In this document: piece by piece, positions 14,226 to 20,014 of the stretch | Numbering within the stretch: the stretch's first letter is position 1 | Layout: each line of letters opens with the position of its first letter | NCBI GenBank assembly: GCA_003157445.1 | Contig: PMJN01000353.1 | Coordinates: forward strand, 1 to 20,014 | Length of the DNA: 20,014 bases | From: Micrococcales bacterium | Lineage (GTDB): Bacteria > Actinomycetota > Actinomycetes > Actinomycetales > Dermatophilaceae | Direction: 5' to 3' | Translations under genes and position numbers: made by a program | Notes under the pieces: generated by a model | What the model saw: the letters and a program-made list of their open reading frames with translations, nothing else | Databases searched by the model: none | What the model was told of the DNA's origin: nothing

Positions 14226-17200
14226 TCAGTTCACTCTTGGCACTTGGACGAGCACCTGGTCTCCGCTGCCGTCGAAGAGCACCGCTCGGCCGGGTGTGAT
14301 TCGCGTCTGCAGCGACGTGCGCTGGATCCGGGCTCCGAACAGGTCACCGGCAAGCGCCTCCTGAGGTGAGAGCATGATCCCCTGCCGGCCCTTGCGCGCC
14401 TCATGGATCCAGCCCGAGAAGCCGCCGCTGAGGTCCTGGTTCTGACCGGCGATAATCACCCCGAAGCCTTTGCCGCGGGCTTGCTGCACGATGGCGGTCA
14501 TCACGGCCGCCATCGGTCCTTCGCGCAAAGCCTCAGCGTCGTCAACCAGGATCAGCGACCCGGAACCGAGCTGGCGAAGGAGCGCCACCACCGCCTCCGG
14601 CTCTTGCTCCACGCCCACCACGCATCCAGTTGGCCCCAGCATCGAGGTCAGGACGTTCTCCAGGGGTGTAAAGCCGAGCACCTGACGTCCGGTCTGGGCG
14701 GCATAGGCGGCGACCATCTGCAGCGTGTTGGTTCGACCCGAGCGTGCTGGGCCCGCCACGACGGCGACTGGGCTGGCCGACAGGTCCACGCCCAGTAGGT
14801 CCAGCCTGTCTCCGCCGACGCCCATGGGAACGAACATCGCCGGCAGCCGGCAGCGATCGAGCCGGGACAGAACTTCGCTCGCCCCCACGTTCGCGGGCAG
14901 CACACCTAGCCGGATCGGCTGCAGCGCGAGCGGGACCTTCGCATCACGTTCTGCAACGGACGCCGCAATGGCGCGAAGTGCCGCGCTCTGGCCCGCACCG
15001 CTGGTGTCCTCACCCAGCACCGCCACCTGGGCCTCGATCGCGATGTCCGCCCAGAGGCCGCGACCGTCGCAGAACTCTTCTGGTATCTGTTTGGACCGCA
15101 GGCCGGCTGACGTGTAGTCGCTGCGGTCGGGCAGCCGCATCACGAACTTGTGCTCAACCATCGAGGCGACCCGTCCGTGCAGCAGCGTCCGGTCGCCAGT
15201 CATGATGACGTGGACGCCGACCGACGCGCCCTCACGAAGCAGTGTCATCATCGCGTCGAAGAGCGCTCCGAGATCGAGCTCCGACAGGTCGGACATGAAG
15301 CCCTCCCAGCGGTCCAGGAACAGCACGACGTAGGGCAGCTTCTCATCGTTAGTGGCCGAGTTCCGCTGTTCGTCGATGTCCGCGAACCCGTTGCGTCCCA
15401 TCAATTCCTGGCGTCTGGTGACCTCCTCGGTCAGCCGATCCAGCAGACGGCTGGCTCGCTCGACCTCGCTGCGCTGCACCACCGCGCCGGTGTGTGGCAG
15501 CGCGGTCAGCGGCAACAGAGCCCCGTTGCCGCAGTCGAGGCCGTAGATGTTGAGGTCTCGGGCGGCGACGTTCTGGGCCAGGGCGCCGGCGATGGTCCGC
15601 AGTGCCGTGGATCGGCCCGAGCGGGCGCCGCCGATGAGGAAGAGGTGACCGTCCTTGCCCAGGGTGAACGTTCGCGCAATCTGGTCCTGGTCGTCGGGGC
15701 GGTCCTCCAGCGCCCAGGGGACGCAGGTATCCCGGGCGGCTGCCTGCGGGTCGCGCTCGAGCAGGAGCTCGCGAACTCTGGCAAGGGTCACAACTTCGGG
15801 CAGGGCAGGAAGCCAGGGGCTGTGCTGTTTCTGGATGCCGATCCTCGCCTCGGCGCCCCTGATGGCCTTGACCAGGCCCGACAGGTCGGTCTGGCCCTCA
15901 TCGGTGTCGGATCCAGCCGGCTTGGGACGCGACGGTGCGGGTAGGCCGACGCGCGACCACGGGATTGGCCAGACCAGCGGCGCCGCGCGCTGCCCGTCGG
16001 TGGCGGTGACTCCGGGACGACGTCCACCCACTCGCCCGGTCTGGAACGGCAGCACTGCCGACGGACCGAGGCGGGCATAGCCGCGGCCAGGAGTGTTGGC
16101 GGCGATCCGGCCGGACTCTGGTGAGTCGATGACGTCGCGACTCTCGCTCTCGTCGGTGACTCGCAGTGCGATCCGCAGGTTGGTGTTGGCCCGGATGTCC
16201 GCCGAGACGACACCGCTGGGTCGCTGGGTCGCCAGGATCAGGTGGATTCCGAGGGACCGGCCGCGCTGGGCGATGGTGACCAGGCCGGTCACGAAGTCGG
16301 GTAGCTCGGCCTTGAGGCTGGCGAACTCGTCTATGACCAGTGCCAGCCGGGGGATCGTGGGCAGGCTTGGGTCGTTGCGCCGCAGGGCTTCGTAGTCCTC
16401 GAGGTCCTTGGCGCCCGCGACCGCAAGAAGGTGCTCACGGCGACGCAGTTCCGCGCCCAATGAGGTCAGGGCCCGCCCGACCAGGTGGGTGTCGAGGTCG
16501 GTGACCATGCCGACGGTGTGCGGCAGCTTATTGCACTCCTTGAACGCCGAACCGCCCTTGTAATCGACCAGGACGAAGGTGAGCTGGTCGGGGCGGTTGG
16601 CGATCGCGAGCGAGGCGACGATGCTCTGAAGTAGTTCGGACTTGCCGGAGCCGGTCGTGCCGGCGATGAGTGCGTGAGGTCCGTCTCTGCGCAGGTCGAT
16701 CCGGAATGGCCCGTCAAAGCCGATGCCGATGACGACATCGGTGCGAGCCTGACCGGTCCAGCCCGCGATGATCGACTCGGGCGTAGGGTCCTGCAGGTCG
16801 AGACACTCCAGCAGCCGGGCGCTACGCGGCAAACCGGCGTCATCCTCAGACGGGGTCGCGTCGCGTACGGGGGCGAGCGCACGGCCGATCCGGTCGGTCC
16901 AGGCGGTCTCGACCTGGTCGGCGCGGACTCCTCGGATGTCCTTGGCCATGCTCTGGTGCAGGGTGAGACTTTCGGTGCTGCAGGCGATGATCGCCCGGCA
17001 CTCCTCGGGCAGGGAGCGTTCGTCCTGGTCCAGACACAAGACGTTCACCCCGACCTTGGGGCCGTCGCGCAAGAGGGTGACGATGCCGGGCAGCGCCCGC
17101 AGGCGCCGGGCCCCGTCGAGGACGACGACGTAGTCCGGGGCGGGTGTCGCCTTGCTGAGCGATGGGCTTTTCATCGCGGCCAGGCGTTCTGCGATCAGGT

Positions 17201-18614
17201 TGGTCGTCTCCCCGACCCGCCGGCCGATCGACTCCTGCTCGGTACCCAGCATCGCCGGGATGACCTCGTTCTCGACGCGGCAGTGCGGCAGCCAGCGGGT
17301 CCAGCCCCAACGGTGCTCGCCGTCGGGGCCGGCGATGAGGACAATTCGCAGGTCGCGTGGGCTGTGCAGGACCGCAGCCTGGCCGATCAGCCAGCGCGCA
17401 ACGGCCTCAGTGACTTCGGGCTCCCCGGCCACACCGACGACACCGTTCTCCCGCAACGACATCACGACCGGGACATCGTTGACTACCGTTGGCTCGGGCT
17501 TCTCGTCGAAGTCCGTGACGTTCCTGTCCGTGACCCGGACCACGCTGGGCCGATCGGCCAGGCCGAGCCGCAACGAGAGGTAATCAGGGTCGGAGCGGCG
17601 CCGTTCCCACAACCGGCGGCCAGGACCGAGTGCGTTGAGCAGGACTTCCGCCGGGTCGGGCATGGCGTTGCGCCGCTCGGAACGTTCGCTGAGCAGAGCC
17701 AGGGTCAACCGAGCCTGCACTTTGGCAAGATCCTGGTCGTACTGCATCTTGTCTTCGCGGTAAGACTTGGCGCCCGCCCGCTTACCGGACAACACATTGA
17801 ACAGTGCCATCAACGGCGACATCAAGCCCATCAGCAGATATCGTGGCGACCCGAAGATGAAGGCCATCGGGATCGCCATCAACATCGGCGTTAGCACCAT
17901 CAGCCACGGGATCGACACCTTGCGGGGCTGGGCCGGCTCGGCGGGCAGCGTGAAGCTGTGCTCACCGGCGGCGGCCAGCAGACGGGGCGGACGGTTGAAG
18001 TCGATGCCGAGGCTGTCCTGGCTCGGGGTCACGTCAGCGTCGGGTTCCCACGGGGCCACCAGCTGCAGGACCGTGCCACCGGCACGGACATAGGCTGCGG
18101 GCGGCCAAGTGGTCGTCGCCACCAGCGGCTTGTCCTCCAGGAAAGCCTCGACGCCTTCCTTTGATGTCGCCGCCACGGATCCGATGACGCTGACCTCGAG
18201 AGTCAGCGCATCCGCCGGGAGCATTAGGTCGGGCAGTGACAGTGCTGCTGCCCCACAGCCGATGACGGTCTCACCCAGGCCGATCCGGTGCACTCGGCCC
18301 GCTCCGGGACCGGAGACCACCCTGATCTCAGCGACGCCTCTGGGCAGCCCGGCCCGGTTGCCCTGGGGCTCGCGCAGCGTCAGCACTGATCCCGGCCTCA
18401 GGTCGACTTCCCGCAAGGTCGTGTCGCTGTCGACGGCGCGCCCGTCGACCCAAACGTCCACCTTGACCGCAAAGCTGGGGTGCATGCCGGCACCCTGTGT
18501 GGTGTTGATCAGCTGCGGCACCAGGTCAACGATCTTGTGGTCAGGCTCGGCATCGATCAGCACGGACTGGCTCTGGCCTGATGTCCCGTCGATGACCGTC
18601 ACACTAAAGCGCAC
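14226..18614 (-). CDS. EccC/EssC-like FtsK/SpoIIIE ATPase of a type VII secretion system
   Basis: 1462 aa from GTG 18614 (AGGA 7 bases upstream). The frame extends to 18902, but that part is unlike coding sequence. Residues 1-85 look ubiquitin-like and 90-190 FHA-like. Two TM segments lie at about 234-277. Three FtsK/SpoIIIE ATPase modules follow. Module 1 is intact: GTTGSGKSELLQ (K658), VDYKGGSAF, Walker B LALVIDEFASLK. Modules 2 and 3 have GGARSGRST (R1001) and GPARSGRTN (R1294), Arg in place of the P-loop Lys, with Walker B-like LFLDRWEG and LILVDDAEA. It would recognise and drive export of WXG100 proteins at the cytoplasmic membrane. The FHA-like N-terminus recalls Firmicutes EssC more than mycobacterial EccC. 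No EccB, D, E or mycosin gene is in the window. Confidence 0.9.
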   Translation of the reverse strand: MRFSVTVIDGTSGQSQSVLIDAEPDHKIVDLVPQLINTTQGAGMHPSFAVKVDVWVDGRAVDSDTTLREVDLRPGSVLTLREPQGNRAGLPRGVAEIRVVSGPGAGRVHRIGLGETVIGCGAAALSLPDLMLPADALTLEVSVIGSVAATSKEGVEAFLEDKPLVATTTWPPAAYVRAGGTVLQLVAPWEPDADVTPSQDSLGIDFNRPPRLLAAAGEHSFTLPAEPAQPRKVSIPWLMVLTPMLMAIPMAFIFGSPRYLLMGLMSPLMALFNVLSGKRAGAKSYREDKMQYDQDLAKVQARLTLALLSERSERRNAMPDPAEVLLNALGPGRRLWERRRSDPDYLSLRLGLADRPSVVRVTDRNVTDFDEKPEPTVVNDVPVVMSLRENGVVGVAGEPEVTEAVARWLIGQAAVLHSPRDLRIVLIAGPDGEHRWGWTRWLPHCRVENEVIPAMLGTEQESIGRRVGETTNLIAERLAAMKSPSLSKATPAPDYVVVLDGARRLRALPGIVTLLRDGPKVGVNVLCLDQDERSLPEECRAIIACSTESLTLHQSMAKDIRGVRADQVETAWTDRIGRALAPVRDATPSEDDAGLPRSARLLECLDLQDPTPESIIAGWTGQARTDVVIGIGFDGPFRIDLRRDGPHALIAGTTGSGKSELLQSIVASLAIANRPDQLTFVLVDYKGGSAFKECNKLPHTVGMVTDLDTHLVGRALTSLGAELRRREHLLAVAGAKDLEDYEALRRNDPSLPTIPRLALVIDEFASLKAELPDFVTGLVTIAQRGRSLGIHLILATQRPSGVVSADIRANTNLRIALRVTDESESRDVIDSPESGRIAANTPGRGYARLGPSAVLPFQTGRVGGRRPGVTATDGQRAAPLVWPIPWSRVGLPAPSRPKPAGSDTDEGQTDLSGLVKAIRGAEARIGIQKQHSPWLPALPEVVTLARVRELLLERDPQAAARDTCVPWALEDRPDDQDQIARTFTLGKDGHLFLIGGARSGRSTALRTIAGALAQNVAARDLNIYGLDCGNGALLPLTALPHTGAVVQRSEVERASRLLDRLTEEVTRRQELMGRNGFADIDEQRNSATNDEKLPYVVLFLDRWEGFMSDLSELDLGALFDAMMTLLREGASVGVHVIMTGDRTLLHGRVASMVEHKFVMRLPDRSDYTSAGLRSKQIPEEFCDGRGLWADIAIEAQVAVLGEDTSGAGQSAALRAIAASVAERDAKVPLALQPIRLGVLPANVGASEVLSRLDRCRLPAMFVPMGVGGDRLDLLGVDLSASPVAVVAGPARSGRTNTLQMVAAYAAQTGRQVLGFTPLENVLTSMLGPTGCVVGVEQEPEAVVALLRQLGSGSLILVDDAEALREGPMAAVMTAIVQQARGKGFGVIIAGQNQDLSGGFSGWIHEARKGRQGIMLSPQEALAGDLFGARIQRTSLQTRITPGRAVLFDGSGDQVLVQVPRVN

Positions 18615-18799
18615 GGATGCATCCTGCCTGATCTGCGATACCGGTAGGCACGGGGCCCTGGTTGTCACGGGGGCGGATACGCCCGGCGGACGATGACCTG
18701 GCAGGGAACCTGGGATCGAGCGGACCTCTTGGGATCGTGCCGATTCACCGCCCGAACCGGGACAAGGGGCAGAAGAGCCAAGGTGAAGCCTGTAATTGA
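18615..18799. other. Upstream region of the EccC-like gene
   Basis: This 185-base stretch must hold the promoter of the minus-strand EccC-like gene, but I see no convincing -35/-10 pair. A tight hairpin GGGCG-GATA-CGCCC (18671-18684) lies in the presumed leader, about 57 bases before the start. No gene is recognised. Confidence 0.45.
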
Positions 18800-18857
18800 C
18801 TGAGAATGGTTCTAAAGTCAAGTCATCGAAACCCACAAGGGGAGGGCCGGCGAGATG
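18800..18857 (+). repeat. Direct repeat B: Zur-box-like leader
   Basis: These 58 bases match repeat A (3856-3914) in the same orientation. TGAGAATGGTTCTAA fits the Zur-box pattern TGAnAATGnTTnTCA at all but the second-last base. It lies inside a wider dyad in which TTGACT (18795-18800) pairs with AGTCAA (18816-18821). AAGGGGAG then leads to ATG 18855. The layout suggests a zinc-regulated leader whose own gene has been lost or cut short. Confidence 0.6.
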
Positions 18858-18992
18858 TTCTTTCGGTCGCTCATGCTTGCCGGCCGTAGTGCACTCAGGC
18901 ACAACCCTTGGGCCTGTCTGTTGAAGGCTGCATTAGCTGTTTCCCTGGATGCTGGCGCGGATACCGGCATCTGGAATGCAAAGAGCGCATGA
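18855..18992 (+). pseudogene. Short frame after leader B, probably a gene remnant
   Basis: ATG 18855 lies 10 bases after AGGGGAG and opens a 45-codon frame (MFFRSLMLAGRSALRH, then a hydrophobic patch CLLKAALAVSL). Only about 60% of third positions are G or C, low for this genome, and I recognise no family. Its 3' half overlaps the minus-strand gene. The good leader with a poor frame suggests the original gene was replaced or truncated soon after its start. Confidence 0.25.
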
Positions 18993-19859
18993 GGATGCTC
19001 GGGGCTGGTGTGGGTGTATGCGGCCCAGCCGTTGGGTTTGTTGGGTAGGAGAGGGTCTCGCGCGCGGCGGGTGCCTGCCTGCCTTGATGGGGCCTCGGGC
19101 CGGATGGGGAACCGAGCGATCCTGGTCAACGGTGTCGGCCAAGCATCCTGGAACGCCATAGCGAGGACATGTTTGTCGGTGTGCGACTCGGGTGTTCGAG
19201 CGGTCAGTAGCGGTGGGTTGGATGAGTAGTGCTGGTTGCCAGCGCCAGGTGAGCATGATGGCGTCGAAGAGCCCGATGAGTAGTTCGGTGATGTCGTCGT
19301 CGGGTTTGCCCGCGCCGAGCGTGGTGAAGGTGGCCAGGGCCCACTTGCGGGGCTGGGAGGGCAGGGGCCAGTGGTAGTCCACCCGAGTGCCTGGCCACGG
19401 CGAGGCGCCTTTTGCGGGGATCTCTTGGCGGGAGCGGACGGTGATACCGGCACGCATCTGTTTGATCTCGCCGGCTGGCATGCGGGCGGCGAGCATGGCG
19501 GCGATCCTCATGGATCTGGCTTCGGGGTCCTGGGTGTTGGCGCTCTCCGGTGGGGTGTCGTGCAGGTGAACCATGGTGACCAGGAAGGACGCGGGGGTTG
19601 GTGCGGAGTGCATCGCGCCCAGTGGCAGGTAGGGGTCCAGGGCGCCGGCGGCCCGTGCCAGGCCCAGGACGGTGTGGGCCTGTTTGCGGGCCTGACAGAT
19701 GAGCGGGCCATAGGAGTCTGCTGGTACGGAGTGAAGGGCTCGGTCGAGTTCGCGGTCGAGCTCTTGGGTGCCTGCTTCGGTGCGGGCGTCCAGCCGCAGC
19801 CAGCCCGGAGGCAGGACCAGGGTGTAGCCGGCGGCCAGCGGCGGGCGCAGGCTACCCAA
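18933..19859 (-). CDS. Protein of unknown function, probable frameshift in the 3' part
   Basis: From TTG 19859, overlapping the upstream stop by 8 bases, the frame begins GSLRPPLAAGYTLVLPPGWLR and gives a soluble protein with good codon bias to about residue 220 (ending AIMLTWRWQPALLIQPTAT). After about 19210 this frame uses many A/T-ending codons (VAHRQTCPRYGVPG). The alternative minus frame, which continues to 18818, becomes better biased and more protein-like (DKHVLAMAFQDAWPTPLTRI ... GWAAYTHTSPEHPHALFAFQ). This suggests a one-base frameshift near 19190-19215, so the gene may be broken. I do not recognise the family. Its orientation and position upstream of the EccC-like gene suggest it may once have belonged to the type VII locus. 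Confidence 0.5.
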   Translation of the reverse strand: MGSLRPPLAAGYTLVLPPGWLRLDARTEAGTQELDRELDRALHSVPADSYGPLICQARKQAHTVLGLARAAGALDPYLPLGAMHSAPTPASFLVTMVHLHDTPPESANTQDPEARSMRIAAMLAARMPAGEIKQMRAGITVRSRQEIPAKGASPWPGTRVDYHWPLPSQPRKWALATFTTLGAGKPDDDITELLIGLFDAIMLTWRWQPALLIQPTATDRSNTRVAHRQTCPRYGVPGCLADTVDQDRSVPHPARGPIKAGRHPPRARPSPTQQTQRLGRIHPHQPRASSCALCIPDAGIRASIQGNS

Positions 19860-20014
19860 AGTCGTGTAGGCGCAGGGTCATGGCCAGGTTGTGGATGTCG
19901 TCGGCGGCTTTCAGGATCCGGGTTGGGTCACACATCGCCCAGAGCCGGGTGATGGACAGGTCGTCCTCGGTCTGGACGCGCCACACATAAGCCAGGGTCG
20001 CGCAGATGTTGACC
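19852..20014 (-). CDS. 3' end of a gene of unknown function (runs off the window)
   Basis: On the minus strand an open frame enters from the window edge (first full codon at 20013) and ends with TAG at 19852. It encodes at least 53 residues: NICATLAYVWRVQTEDDLSI, TRLWAMCDPTRILKAADDIH, NLAMTLRLHDFG. Third positions are strongly G/C, so it is very likely coding. The stop overlaps the start of the next gene, so the two are probably one operon. The family cannot be judged from this tail. Confidence 0.65.
   Translation of the reverse strand, partial: VNICATLAYVWRVQTEDDLSITRLWAMCDPTRILKAADDIHNLAMTLRLHDFG

Noticed and set aside
16674..17894. A 406-codon plus-strand frame inside the EccC-like gene
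   Set aside because: No recognisable motifs; it is the complement of the ATPase coding sequence.
18615..18902. N-terminal extension of the EccC-like protein (start at 18902)
   Set aside because: The extra 96 residues look non-coding, overlap repeat B and the hairpin, and the GTG at 18614 has its own AGGA site followed by a well-formed ubiquitin-like domain start.

Overview
The window is high-GC DNA with actinobacterial gene families: a Tad pilus locus in the actinobacterial gene order, an EccC-type FtsK/SpoIIIE ATPase with a WXG100 protein, and GTG starts with AGGAG-like ribosome binding sites. I cannot name a genus from the sequence alone.

Layout. (1) 2-74: tRNA-Lys(CUU) on the minus strand. 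(2) 240-2374: a MarR-type repressor translationally coupled to a 14-TM DHA2 drug-efflux transporter. (3) About 2375-4338: a gene-poor decay zone with a twice-frameshifted, N-terminally truncated serine recombinase, a short tandem repeat, a Zur-box-like leader (repeat A) and a frameshifted, truncated IS3-type orfA with its left end. (4) 4339-13630, minus strand, read right to left: cpaB/rcpC, tadZ, tadA/cpaF, tadB, tadC, a possible 33-aa ORF, flp, tadE, tadE-like, tadG-like, and a membrane LysM/BTAD protein. Most junctions are 1-4 bp overlaps or short gaps, so this looks like one operon. (5) 13857-14153, plus strand: a WXG100-family protein diverging from cpaB. (6) 14226-18614, minus strand: a 1462-aa EccC/EssC-like ATPase, convergent with the WXG100 gene across a strong hairpin terminator. 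(7) 18615-20014: a spacer with a second copy of the leader (repeat B), a probably frameshifted gene of unknown function, and the 3' end of another unknown gene at the window edge.

How the genes work together. The Tad genes would build a Flp-type pilus: TadZ and TadA at the cytoplasmic face, TadB/TadC as the membrane platform, CpaB outside the membrane, Flp and the TadE/G proteins as pilin-like substrates. The WXG100 protein is a likely substrate of the EccC-like ATPase. No prepilin peptidase (TadV/CpaA) and no EccB, EccD, EccE or mycosin is present here, so both machines need parts encoded elsewhere, or the type VII part is a reduced system.

Points worth a second look are the two imperfect 58-59 bp direct repeats that bracket the Tad/type VII block, the apparent CTG start of a tadE gene, the small ORF before flp, the Lys-to-Arg changes in the second and third P-loops of the EccC-like protein, and a WXG100 protein without the WXG tryptophan.
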